This document shows, piece after piece, positions 33,902-42,395 of a stretch of DNA of 64,000 nucleotides (positions within the stretch are counted from its first letter, which is position 1; every line of letters begins with the position of its first letter). The translations under genes and the position numbers were made by a program. The DNA is taken from NCBI GenBank assembly GCA_964606665.1, contig CAZSHS010000004.1:114530-178529 (forward strand), in the 5' to 3' direction. The DNA comes from Aved-18 sp964606665 (lineage in GTDB: Bacteria > Cyanobacteriota > Vampirovibrionia > Obscuribacterales > Obscuribacteraceae). The notes beneath the pieces were generated by a model. It was not told where the DNA came from. It was given only the letters and a program-made list of their open reading frames with translations, and did no database searches.

Positions 33902-35053
33902 ATGACAACAACCCCAACACCTGCCAAATCTGTGCCTTTCGGCAATCTTAAAGCACATTACCAAGACTACAAGCAACAGCTCGACACCGCAGTGAACCGC
34001 GTTCTTGCCTCTGGTCATTATATTTTGGGCAAAGAACTGGACGCTTTTGAAGACCAGTTTGCCGCCTTCCTGGGTCTGCCAGAAAAACGCGTAGTAGGCT
34101 GCGCTTCAGGCACAGACGCCATCTACTTGGCTCTTTTAGATGCAGGTGTAAAAACTGGTGACGAAGTATTAGTGGTTGCTCATACTGCAGTCCCCACCAT
34201 TTGCGCAATCGCCAAAACTGGTGCAACCCCAATTTTTATAGATGTATGCCCAGACACTCTGGTGATGGACCCCGCTGATTTAGAAGCGAAAATCACGAAG
34301 AATACAAAAGTGATTATTCCTGTTCATTTATATGGACAAATGGTGGACATGGACGCAGTGATGCAAGTTGCTGCCAAACACAAATTGGTGGTGCTCGAAG
34401 ATTGCGCTCAAGCAACTGGTGCATCATATAAAGGTAAAGCGGCTGGAACTATCGGTGATTATGGTGCCTTTAGTTTTTATCCAAGTAAAAATCTTGGCGC
34501 TTTCGGTGACGGTGGTGCAGTATCGTGCAACTCCGAAGAAAAATACGAAAGTCTCAAAATGCTTCGCAATTATGGTCAATCCAAGCGTTATTATCACGAT
34601 GAATTTGGCGTAAACAGCCGTCTTGATGAAATGCAAGCAGCCATTCTTTCAGCACAGCTTCCCTATGTAAAAGAATGGAACGACAAGCGTCGTAAGCTGG
34701 CAGCGCTCTACACCAAGCTTTTAAAAGACGTGGTCGAAACTCCGGTTGAAGCCAAAGACAATTTCCATGTTTATCATTTATATGTAATTCAAACTGATAA
34801 ACGCGAAGAATTGAGAGAATGGCTTGAAACGCAAGCCTCTATTCAAGCGCTTATCCACTATCCGATTCCAGCTCATTTGCAAAAGGCGTATCAACACCTG
34901 GGCAATAAGCGCGGTTTCTTGCCCAAGACAGAATATATGGCCGATCGCATTTTGAGCTTGCCGATGCATCAAGGCTTGACCGAAGACGATGTCGAATATG
35001 TCTGCCACAAAATCAAAGAGTTCATTGGAAGCAAAACTGGGAGTAAAGTGTAA
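33902..35053 (+). CDS. DegT/DnrJ/EryC1/StrS-type sugar aminotransferase
   Basis: 383 aa PLP enzyme that transfers an amino group to a 3- or 4-keto nucleotide sugar. Motifs: PFGNLKAHYQ at the start, ASGTDAIYLAL, IPVHLYGQ, VLEDCAQATGA, and the PLP lysine in FSFYPSKNLGAFGDGGAV. The terminal KEWNDKRRKLAALYTKLL helix is also family-typical. ATG 33902, AAGG upstream. The stop and the next ATG overlap (TAATG), so it is coupled to the glycosyltransferase. With the epimerase opposite, it suggests synthesis of an amino-sugar for a surface polymer or lipid carrier. Confidence 0.92.
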   Translation: MTTTPTPAKSVPFGNLKAHYQDYKQQLDTAVNRVLASGHYILGKELDAFEDQFAAFLGLPEKRVVGCASGTDAIYLALLDAGVKTGDEVLVVAHTAVPTICAIAKTGATPIFIDVCPDTLVMDPADLEAKITKNTKVIIPVHLYGQMVDMDAVMQVAAKHKLVVLEDCAQATGASYKGKAAGTIGDYGAFSFYPSKNLGAFGDGGAVSCNSEEKYESLKMLRNYGQSKRYYHDEFGVNSRLDEMQAAILSAQLPYVKEWNDKRRKLAALYTKLLKDVVETPVEAKDNFHVYHLYVIQTDKREELREWLETQASIQALIHYPIPAHLQKAYQHLGNKRGFLPKTEYMADRILSLPMHQGLTEDDVEYVCHKIKEFIGSKTGSKV

Positions 35054-35802
35054 TGCCTACTGCGACACAGCTAACGCCTGTACGTCCGACTAGCAGACAG
35101 ACGATTGAGAATTTCGTCAAACTCGATTCGGTCTCGCTCATCATTCCCGCTTACAACGACCAGGACACCATCGGTCGCTTGCTTCGCGATTCTGGCGACT
35201 TGCTCTCCAAAATCACTAACAGCTACGAAATTATCGTATGCAACGATGGCAGCAAAGACGCCACTCTTGATCGCATCAAAGAAGAAGCTCTACTAAATCC
35301 CAACATCACAGTTATCGATCACAAAACCAACAAAGGTTTTGGTAAAACCATAAGAGAACTCTATATGGCTGGAAACAAAGAGTTTATCTTCTCCCTGCCT
35401 GGCGACTACCAATACGCACCACGCGAAATCCTGAAAATGGCTCAAGGTCTCAAAGATCATGATTTCGTTATCGGATGGCGCATTGAGCGCAACGATCCAC
35501 CAAGAAGAAAAATGCAATCAGCAATCTACAACTTGATGCTGCGCATTTTCTACGGCAACAAAAACAAAGACGTAAACTCAATCAAGCTCTTCAGAAAAGA
35601 TGTGATGGATTGCATCAAACTGCAATCATACTCGCCTTTCGTTGATGCTGAGCTTTGCATCCGCGCTCAGCGTGCCGGTTTTAAACTAATCGAGATTCCA
35701 ATCGAACACTTGCCTCGTTTAACCCAAGGCGCTTCGGGCGGCAAATTCTCAGTTATCTGGGAAACATTCTCTGACTTAGTTGGAATGAGATCTGGTTTCT
35801 AA
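35053..35802 (+). CDS. Family 2 glycosyltransferase (dolichyl-phosphate-mannose-synthase-like)
   Basis: 249 aa. GT-A fold: VSLIIPAYNDQDTIGRLLRD, EIIVCNDGSKDATLDRI (the DxD-like acid in NDGS), then FIFSLPGDYQYAPREI (the second acid region). No C-terminal membrane segment, so it acts at the cytosolic face, probably adding a sugar to polyprenyl phosphate or a lipid-linked acceptor. LPRLTQGASGGKFSV near the end resembles the QxxR/acceptor region of ArnC-like enzymes. Coupled to the aminotransferase gene, so the amino-sugar made there may be its donor. Confidence 0.87.
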   Translation: MPTATQLTPVRPTSRQTIENFVKLDSVSLIIPAYNDQDTIGRLLRDSGDLLSKITNSYEIIVCNDGSKDATLDRIKEEALLNPNITVIDHKTNKGFGKTIRELYMAGNKEFIFSLPGDYQYAPREILKMAQGLKDHDFVIGWRIERNDPPRRKMQSAIYNLMLRIFYGNKNKDVNSIKLFRKDVMDCIKLQSYSPFVDAELCIRAQRAGFKLIEIPIEHLPRLTQGASGGKFSVIWETFSDLVGMRSGF

Positions 35803-35854
35803 TTCTCGTCTTAAGCGAAAAATTGCACTGACTGTCTCAGTTATAGTAGGCATT

Positions 35855-36109
35855 TTGCTTGGACTATACATCGAATTGTGCGTGGTTTTTTTCTTTGTGG
35901 GATATGGAAGATATGAGGCTAATCTTATTCACCAAATTCCAGGTCCACAACAGGATTTAGCTAAGGCTGCTCAAATAAACAGAGAAATCAACAATGACGT
36001 TTTGAAAGTAGTGCCAATTTACTTTCCGCCCTTTGTTTTCCTTTCTGTTAGTGCGTCTTTGTTTTTGACCAAGAAAATTTTAAATCGATTTTCTTCGAAA
36101 GAAGATTGA
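35855..36109 (+). CDS. Small two-helix membrane protein
   Basis: 84 aa when started at TTG 35855. The open frame reaches back to a TGA at 35785-35787, and translation from a CTG at 35792 would add SNSRLKRK before the first helix, which suits the positive-inside rule better. Two hydrophobic helices (LGLYIELCVVFFFVGYG and IYFPPFVFLSVSASLFLT) with a polar loop. It follows the glycosyltransferase, so it may be an accessory membrane subunit. Unknown family. Confidence 0.5.
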   Translation: MLGLYIELCVVFFFVGYGRYEANLIHQIPGPQQDLAKAAQINREINNDVLKVVPIYFPPFVFLSVSASLFLTKKILNRFSSKED

Positions 36110-36134
36110 TATCTCCTTTGAAGCGGGGTTGTCA

Positions 36135-36167
36135 ATCATAAGCATTTCTTCCCGTAATGCTTATGAT
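36135..36167. terminator. 12 bp perfect inverted repeat between convergent genes
   Basis: ATCATAAGCATT (36135-36146) and AATGCTTATGAT (36156-36167) are exact complements around a 9-base loop, lying between the convergent small membrane gene and hemL. A strong hairpin on both strands, and the likely two-way transcript end. No long T-run follows on either strand, so Rho-independence is uncertain. Confidence 0.5.
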
Positions 36168-36216
36168 CAAAACAAATACTCTAAATGTACTTTGGAAGTC
36201 AAAAATTCAAGTCAGA

Positions 36217-37497
36217 TTAACCAACAAGCACTTCTAAAAACGCGCCGGTACACGCTTCTATGGTATCTGTTATGTCGCCTGCGCTATGAGCAAGCGAGAT
36301 GCAGGCAGCATCAGTGCTAGAGGGCGGAAAGTAAATGCCGCGACTTAAAAGTGCATGAAAGAATTTGGCATAGGCGTCTGCATCTATTGAGCGGGCGTCA
36401 CCAAATTTGGTGATGGGATGTTCGCAAAAAGAAAGTGAAAACATTGAGCCCACGTTTTGAATTTGAACTGGTGCAGTGGTTCCTGTTTTTGCATGGATTT
36501 CTTGCAATGCACTTTTCAGTCCACCAAATAACCAATTGGCTTTTTCTTCGATAGAGCCGTAAACGCCTGTAAGCATCAGTTTCTTCAGTGTGGCTACACC
36601 GCCTGCCATCGACATTGGATTGCCAGAAAACGTCCCTGCTTGATAGACCTTTCCAATTGGCATTAAGTGGTCCATTATATCGGCACTGCCACCATAGGCA
36701 CCAATCGGCATTCCACCGCCAAGCGCTTTGCCTAGACATGTGATATCTGGGCGGACACCGTAATACTCTTGGGCGCCACCAAGTGAGATTCTAAATCCTG
36801 TGAGCACTTCGTCGAATATTAGAAGAGCACCGTACTTGCGACAAAGTTCTTTCAGTCCTTGTAAGAAGCCGTCGTTTGGTATTACGACGCCCATCGAGCC
36901 TGTTACTGGTTCAAGAATGACGCAGGCAATTTTACCTGGATTTTCAAGAAAGGCTTTTTCGACTGTATCTAAGTTATTGAAAGTAGCGTGAATTGTTTTG
37001 TTGCGTACATCTTCTGGAATGCCATCTGAATGGCTTGCAAGTGTTGCATCATTGTGACCGTGGTAGCAGCCTTCAAACATCAAGACTAAGTCGCGCTTAG
37101 TAACGCCGCGTGCTAGTCGAATACTCGACATCACAGCTTCTGTGCCAGAGTTTACGAAGCGCATTTTCTGCATCGAGGGAAGACATTGCTTAACTAGTTC
37201 GGCTAGTTCGATTTCTAGCTCGTGCGGGGCACCAAACAGGAAACCTTTCTTCATTGTTTCGTATACCGCAGCCACACACTCAGGCGCTGCATGACCAAGT
37301 ATAGATGGACCCCAGGCGCCAACGTAATCTATATATGTGTTGCCGTCTACGTCTAGAATTTTAGAGCCAGTACCGCGACAAAAGAAAAGAGTATGTCCGC
37401 CCACTTCTTGAAACGAGCGAAAGGGGCTATTGACGCCGCCTGGTATCAGTTTTTCTAACTTTTGCGAATACTGCCTTGAAAGCGGTGCCTGGATCAT
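36217..37497 (-). CDS. hemL: Glutamate-1-semialdehyde 2,1-aminomutase
   Basis: 426 aa. Converts glutamate-1-semialdehyde to 5-aminolevulinate, the committed tetrapyrrole precursor in the C5 pathway. Motifs: PGGVNSPFRSF at the N-terminus, VDGNTYIDYVGAWGPSILGHA, NSGTEAVMSSIRLARG, EGCYHGHNDA, and the PLP lysine in TCLGKALGGGMPIGAYGG. Full family length. The presence of C5-type synthesis rather than HemA/ALAS is typical for most bacteria including cyanobacterial relatives. The product also feeds cobalamin, which MetH in this window needs. Convergent with the glycan genes. Confidence 0.97.
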   Translation of the reverse strand: MIQAPLSRQYSQKLEKLIPGGVNSPFRSFQEVGGHTLFFCRGTGSKILDVDGNTYIDYVGAWGPSILGHAAPECVAAVYETMKKGFLFGAPHELEIELAELVKQCLPSMQKMRFVNSGTEAVMSSIRLARGVTKRDLVLMFEGCYHGHNDATLASHSDGIPEDVRNKTIHATFNNLDTVEKAFLENPGKIACVILEPVTGSMGVVIPNDGFLQGLKELCRKYGALLIFDEVLTGFRISLGGAQEYYGVRPDITCLGKALGGGMPIGAYGGSADIMDHLMPIGKVYQAGTFSGNPMSMAGGVATLKKLMLTGVYGSIEEKANWLFGGLKSALQEIHAKTGTTAPVQIQNVGSMFSLSFCEHPITKFGDARSIDADAYAKFFHALLSRGIYFPPSSTDAACISLAHSAGDITDTIEACTGAFLEVLVG

Positions 37498-37507
37498 AAT
37501 TTTTTGA

Positions 37508-39847
37508 CTATAACTCTATTTTGGTATCTATTTTGTATTCGCCTTTTTTCAATCGTTTTGCTTGCAAGACGTAAGAATTGACGCTGCCACCACTTGTGGT
37601 TACAAGCAGATTATTGCCTTTATTTATTTTGATTACGTCAGGCGAATTGTTTACTACTCTTATGTGTACTGGATCGTTTGTACCTTGCACCTGTATAGTC
37701 AGCTTGTCCAGACTTCCTTTTTTTTCATCGGTAGACACTTTGGATGTTATGTATTCAAAGCGCGATGCATTGCTTCTAAGTCCTGAATTTTGCACAGAAA
37801 CTGTGTGAGGACCTGCAACCAGATTATTTGGAATCATGAGATGCAATTGAACGGGAGATGCCGCGATTACTTGTGCTTCGAACTGATTGTCTATAAGAAT
37901 GTGATTTTCAGCCGACATTCCTTCGAAATCGTGTCCATTGATAATAAGCTGCTTGTTCGATGAAACTAGCGGCGAGACTCTATCTATACTTGGAGCTTGT
38001 CCATCAACAGCCGACATTAATGGTTGCAAAATATCGACGACATCTGGAGTTAGCTCTGGTCTTGCAGAAAGCGAGATGTGAAGCGTTCTTCCTGGAGTTG
38101 CATCTTCTGGCACCAGAAAGTTAGCTTGACCTTTTGAATCGGTGGTGATGGTGGCACCATTGAAACTCAGCTCGACTGATGGTTCGGGTTTTGAATCTTT
38201 ATCTACTACAGAAACAGTTACCATTTTGCCGGCGATGGCACGCTCTGGAGAAACAAGATTGGCTTCAAGGCTTGGTTGTCTAATTGTTGAGTTAGCGGCA
38301 GGATTGTCCCATACTCGACCAGAATTTACTGGTGGCAAATTGATACTTGCAAGTGAAGTCTTATCAGTCGATTCTGATTTTTCAGATTTCTCGGACTTTT
38401 CAGTTTTGACTGGTTTTTCAGCCACTACAGTTTTTTCGGTCTTTTCTATTTTCTCGGTCTTTTCTGTTTTCTCAGATTTTTCTGATTTGTTCTCTGCAAC
38501 TTTTTCTTTTTCTTCTGAGTCTTTTGGATCTTTCGACTCTTTCGACTCTTCCGATTTCTCCGCGACTTCAGTCTCTTCTTTTTCTTTTGACTCTTGAGCC
38601 TTGGCTTTTTTGTCGGCTTCAGCATCTGCTAATGCCAGTTTTTCTTCAGCTTCTTTTTGTTCCTGCTCAATTTTAGCCTGCGCAAGGGCTGCAAGCTCTT
38701 CTTCGTGCTTATTGTAGGAAGCAAGCTCTACTTGGTATTGCTTGATTCGTTTGGTGTTAACCGAATCAAGAATTGCTAGAGGCTTTTTTTTTACAGGCTC
38801 TGCCCCCTTGCTTTCTACTTCTTTGGATTCAGATTTCTCTTCTTCGCCTGAAGTTTCTTCTTTGGGCAGGCAGGCTGATTCAACTTTGACCGATGCGACT
38901 TCGCCTTTCCAGAAATTTACTTCTGATTGGCTTTGAATATCGAAGCCACTTTGTACAGGTGATTTGCCCGTGAGCACTACAATGAATTCGCCAACTTTGG
39001 AGCCATTGTCTACTGTCTTGTCGCTTTCACCAGCTATGGTGACAGTGAAAAGACCTTTCACTCGTTTGCCCCATACACATGCAACAGATCCTGTGAGTTT
39101 GTCTGAAACTTTGACTTCACCTGATGCCCAGGCTTCTGTTTGCATTGATTTTTTGTTGTCTGAGCCTTTGGCTAGGATTCGATCATTTGGAAGATCTTCA
39201 TTTGAAATGGCTTTGTCCAAAATGAGTCGTGCCTGCTCCACAACCGCTTTTTCATCGGCAGTGGTGAGTCCCATCTCTTCGCCTGCTTGAGGCAATGATT
39301 TAGTGATGTCTTTTAAAATGCTTATAAGAGCTGCGTCTGGTGTGAACTTGGGTGCGTCTTCTTTAGTTTGTTTTTCTTCTTTAGTTGCTTTGGCGACGGG
39401 CTTTTCTTCAACAACTTTTTCTTCTTTGGTTTCTGTTTTTACAGTCTCAGTTTTTTCAATTTTCTTTTCTTCTTTTGGTTTGCCACCAAAGAAGCCACCC
39501 TTCTTCTCCGCTTTTTCAGTCTTTTCAGTTTTTTCTGATTTCTCGACTTTTTTATCGTCTTTCTTGTCGCCTTTCTTTTCGACCTTTTTATCGTCTTTCT
39601 TTTCAGATTTTTCTGATTTTTCTGACTTCTCGGACTTCTCGGACTTTTCGGACTTTTCGTCTTTCTTGTCTGTTTCTTCCTTCTCTTCTTTCGACTTGGT
39701 GAAAGGCAAGCGAGCTAATTGAATTCTCGGCTCCTCTTTGGTGGCAGAGAGCTTGTGTGTTTTAGCTTCAACAGGAAGTGTCTGCGCCGTTAAAACTTGT
39801 CCTACAAAAGTAAGGGCTGCCAGCGAGCTAGTTAAAATCGATTTCAT
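37508..39847 (-). CDS. Secreted Lys/Glu-rich repeat protein with Ig-like and IPT/TIG-like domains
   Basis: 779 aa from ATG 39847 (TGAGGA upstream). Signal peptide about 1-22. Residues about 50-180 are a K/E/S-rich low-complexity region with tandem KSE units, and a second such region lies near 450-510. A folded segment between them (about 185-345) starts PDAALISILKDITKSLP. The C-terminal third has two beta domains: an Ig-like one (about 535-605, NLVSPERAIAGKMVTVSVVD) and an IPT/TIG-like one (about 617-700, IDRVSPLVSSNKQLIINGHDF). The charged linkers suggest a long extracellular or wall-crossing stalk. Function unknown. Confidence 0.72.
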   Translation of the reverse strand: MKSILTSSLAALTFVGQVLTAQTLPVEAKTHKLSATKEEPRIQLARLPFTKSKEEKEETDKKDEKSEKSEKSEKSEKSEKSEKKDDKKVEKKGDKKDDKKVEKSEKTEKTEKAEKKGGFFGGKPKEEKKIEKTETVKTETKEEKVVEEKPVAKATKEEKQTKEDAPKFTPDAALISILKDITKSLPQAGEEMGLTTADEKAVVEQARLILDKAISNEDLPNDRILAKGSDNKKSMQTEAWASGEVKVSDKLTGSVACVWGKRVKGLFTVTIAGESDKTVDNGSKVGEFIVVLTGKSPVQSGFDIQSQSEVNFWKGEVASVKVESACLPKEETSGEEEKSESKEVESKGAEPVKKKPLAILDSVNTKRIKQYQVELASYNKHEEELAALAQAKIEQEQKEAEEKLALADAEADKKAKAQESKEKEETEVAEKSEESKESKDPKDSEEKEKVAENKSEKSEKTEKTEKIEKTEKTVVAEKPVKTEKSEKSEKSESTDKTSLASINLPPVNSGRVWDNPAANSTIRQPSLEANLVSPERAIAGKMVTVSVVDKDSKPEPSVELSFNGATITTDSKGQANFLVPEDATPGRTLHISLSARPELTPDVVDILQPLMSAVDGQAPSIDRVSPLVSSNKQLIINGHDFEGMSAENHILIDNQFEAQVIAASPVQLHLMIPNNLVAGPHTVSVQNSGLRSNASRFEYITSKVSTDEKKGSLDKLTIQVQGTNDPVHIRVVNNSPDVIKINKGNNLLVTTSGGSVNSYVLQAKRLKKGEYKIDTKIEL
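38380..38500 (-). repeat. Second low-complexity KTEK/SEK repeat tract in the stalk protein
   Basis: Imperfect 9-base units coding SEKTEK-type triplet repeats within the secreted gene. Repeat number is probably prone to variation and to assembly error. Confidence 0.7.
39598..39662 (-). repeat. Tandem 9-base repeat coding KSE units
   Basis: About six near-identical 9-base units, third-base differences only, coding repeated KSE within the signal-proximal part of the stalk protein. On the opposite strand they create a long but meaningless frame of repeated FSD. Confidence 0.8.
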
Positions 39848-39881
39848 CTGAGTCCTCAATTAATCCCTTACGGAATTTTAC

Positions 39882-41201
39882 CTAATTGGCATGCAATACG
39901 GAATCAGTTATTAGCCATGCACCACGGATTTTTTCTACTGTATATGTTGCCTTGTAGTCTTTTTCGACGTCAGTAAGTATTTTCATTGTTTTTGCGCTGA
40001 ATTTTTTCTGACGCTCTTGAATACTGATGTCTATCTCGTATTTGGTTTCGGGCACTATTGCTCTGAAATCAGTCATCTTGAGTGAGCGTGGTTCGAACTC
40101 ATAATACATGTCGTGGTCTAAAAGCCACTTTATCGCCTGGCTCTGGTTTGCAAGCGCCTTACCGCCCAGTATTCTAGTTAGGTTTTGAGTTTGTCTACTT
40201 TTCACAACCGAGCGGCGAATGTTTTGCCAGCCAACCACTAAATTTTCGAAATCTTGTCTAAGCTTTTCTTCTTTGCTTTTGGTCGCAGGAGGGGTGCGCT
40301 CAGGGGTGGTTCTAACTGGAGTTGCAGAAGTTGGAGAAGTTGTCTGAATGGAGAATTTGCTCGAATTTGGATTGATCGAAGCAGTCTGAGTTGTCTTTGG
40401 TGTTCTTGTGTAAGTTGTGCCGTTTGGAGTTGTTTTTACTTGAGTTTCAGGATTGTCTGGCACTGAGGGTGATGTGTTTTCTAGGCCTGGTTCGGTTTTA
40501 GCGGGCGTTTGATTCCAGCTAGGATTTGTTTGATCAGGTGGTGTGATTCCGCTTGTGGTGGCAATTGTATTTTCAACTGTAATTGCTTTTGTGACAGTCA
40601 TTGAAAATCCGGGAGTTTCAGAAGCGCTTTTAGCTAGCGCGATTTGATAGGGACCCGCACCAATATTTACTGCTTCTTGATTTATTTTTTCGAATTCTCT
40701 TTCTATAGAATTATTGATGGTGGCAATATCGCCCGATTTTGCTCCAAGTGATTCGAGTAAAAAATCGAGTGCCACTTGCACGCGCATTTTGTCATCAAAC
40801 TTGCCTGTATTCTTACTCAAGTCAAGTTGGGCCGATGTAATTGAATCATCAGTTGCAGCAATGGTGAGTTTGTTTTCGAATCTGTCTTTTAAAACGTCTT
40901 TGTTGTCGGTGTCTTCAAATGGACCGATTTGAGGCCAGCTACCCAGATTAACGAATTCGCTCGCTTTTAATTTGCTAACCGAGAATGAATCGGGTGAAGA
41001 TATAATTGGTGTGGCAGCCGAACTAGTGCTTGGAGCAGCGTCCGGAGTTGTACTAGGGCTAGCAACTGGACTTGTGTGATTGTCTTTCCAGACGTCGTCC
41101 ATCGAGCCTTCTTTTTCTTGGGCGCAGACTTGGACTTGTAATTGTGTGCCACCAAAGGCGATGCAGGATATAAGTGAGAATAGGATAATTTTTTGGTTCA
41201 T
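39882..41201 (-). CDS. Secreted protein with Pro/Thr-rich linker
   Basis: 439 aa. Signal peptide about 1-27 (ending VQVCAQ). An N-terminal globular part (about 80-215) includes KASEFVNLGSWPQIGPFED and SAQLDLSKNTGKFDDKMRVQVALDFLL. A Thr/Pro-rich linker (about 215-310) joins it to a C-terminal mixed domain (about 315-439) with LVVGWQNIRRSVVKSR, TKYEIDISIQER and YTVEKIRGAWLITDSVL. The last segment looks like an NTF2- or ARC6-IMS-like domain: a helix pair, then strands with a conserved Trp. It lies 19 bases after the SAH-hydrolase-like gene, same strand, and 35 bases before the stalk protein. Confidence 0.62.
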   Translation of the reverse strand: MNQKIILFSLISCIAFGGTQLQVQVCAQEKEGSMDDVWKDNHTSPVASPSTTPDAAPSTSSAATPIISSPDSFSVSKLKASEFVNLGSWPQIGPFEDTDNKDVLKDRFENKLTIAATDDSITSAQLDLSKNTGKFDDKMRVQVALDFLLESLGAKSGDIATINNSIEREFEKINQEAVNIGAGPYQIALAKSASETPGFSMTVTKAITVENTIATTSGITPPDQTNPSWNQTPAKTEPGLENTSPSVPDNPETQVKTTPNGTTYTRTPKTTQTASINPNSSKFSIQTTSPTSATPVRTTPERTPPATKSKEEKLRQDFENLVVGWQNIRRSVVKSRQTQNLTRILGGKALANQSQAIKWLLDHDMYYEFEPRSLKMTDFRAIVPETKYEIDISIQERQKKFSAKTMKILTDVEKDYKATYTVEKIRGAWLITDSVLHAN

Positions 41202-41219
41202 TTTTAGAAGCGATAAATA

Positions 41220-42395
41220 TTAGTCAGCTCTGTGGCCTAGCGCTTCCAGCGCAAGATTGCCGACTGTATATTCTACCGCGTCTGGGACTTTAAGTTCGCC
41301 AAAAGCCAGTCTTTGAGTATTAGATAGATTAATCAAATATGCCATCGACAAGATTTCGGAAGTCAAGTGAAGTAGGGTCGGTTCGATGGAACCCGTCAAT
41401 AGAACGACGTTTGCAGGGTTGCCATCTAAAGCGATTGATATTTTTTTACCCGATTTCTTCAATAAGAAAGTTTTGATTCCGGGCTTTGTCTCGTCGATTT
41501 CATTGGCTAAGCTAGCTAGAAGTGTTAGATTGATTTCATCACTCCAGTGCCCGGCATTAACGATTAAGACGCCGTCAAGACAGCGATCGAAGAAATGTTC
41601 GTCTAGTAAATTGCTTTGACCTGTGGCGGTAATAATAATGGGACAGATTGGAGCCAAATCAATTAAGCTCGAAACAGAAAAACGATCGTAATGAGCTAAA
41701 AGCGCTCTAACTGGATCAATTTCGGCAACCACCACATTGGCACCTTCCAGAGAAAGATATCTGGCAGTGCCGGCACCAACATATCCGTAGCCTGCTACAC
41801 CTATTGTTTGATTTTGCCAGGTTTTGCCAATGAGCGAATTTAGGGCCTCAACCATACCTTCGCCCACGCCATGAAAATTTTCGATGCGAGATTTTATGAT
41901 CCCATCATTCAAGTTTATAACAGGAAACGGTATGGCTTTAAGCTTGCGCAAACGAGTGATGCCGCTTGTAGTTATTTCGCAAGCACCACTCAAGTTTTCT
42001 CCAAATTTGTGAAGCGATTCTTTTTGCAGATATGTGGAAATTAAATCCAGTCCGGTATCTGAGATGACGTGACACGATTTGGATAAGACTTCTTCTTTGG
42101 CTCCGCTTCCCTTGTAGATGGTGGCACCTTGAGTTTGCATATACTCTATGGCTATGTCTTCTGATGTGCTTGGGTTGCATTCGCTCATATATAGCTTGGC
42201 ACCAGCGGTGAGAAGTACATTGGCTGCAACTGCTGTAATAGAAGTTAAATGACAATTCCAGCCAATTGTTTTGCCTGCCATATTGCTATTCTTTATAAGA
42301 TGAGCTTGCAAAAGCTCCATTATGGGAAACTTTTCTCTTGCAAGAGTAAATACTTTAGAGTTTTCAAACTCTTGCTTTATCGTTTTGTTTTTCAT
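41220..42395 (-). CDS. Divergent S-adenosylhomocysteine-hydrolase-like protein
   Basis: 391 aa, shorter than typical enzymes of about 430. The SAHH pattern holds: TIGWNCHLTSITAVAANVLL (substrate His kept), FPVINLNDGIIKSRIENFHG, the NAD loop GVAGYGYVGAGTARYL and VNAGHWSDEIN (His kept). Judged by alignment to the canonical sequence, the catalytic Glu of EETTTG reads EITTSG, the Asp after the Lys is Glu, the Cys of YGCRES is Val, and the C-terminal KPDHYRY is missing. It probably binds NAD and a nucleoside, but SAH hydrolysis is doubtful. It starts inside the end of maf (32-base overlap). Confidence 0.75.
   Translation of the reverse strand: MKNKTIKQEFENSKVFTLAREKFPIMELLQAHLIKNSNMAGKTIGWNCHLTSITAVAANVLLTAGAKLYMSECNPSTSEDIAIEYMQTQGATIYKGSGAKEEVLSKSCHVISDTGLDLISTYLQKESLHKFGENLSGACEITTSGITRLRKLKAIPFPVINLNDGIIKSRIENFHGVGEGMVEALNSLIGKTWQNQTIGVAGYGYVGAGTARYLSLEGANVVVAEIDPVRALLAHYDRFSVSSLIDLAPICPIIITATGQSNLLDEHFFDRCLDGVLIVNAGHWSDEINLTLLASLANEIDETKPGIKTFLLKKSGKKISIALDGNPANVVLLTGSIEPTLLHLTSEILSMAYLINLSNTQRLAFGELKVPDAVEYTVGNLALEALGHRAD

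Noticed and set aside
38142..38597. A 151-codon + strand frame rich in FSVFS units
   Set aside because: Again antisense to the low-complexity part of the stalk protein. The minus frame has a signal peptide and folded domains, so that one is real.
39303..39722. Long + strand frame of repeated Phe-Ser-Asp residues
   Set aside because: It is the antisense translation of the KSE repeat in the secreted minus-strand gene, with no ribosome site and no family resemblance.
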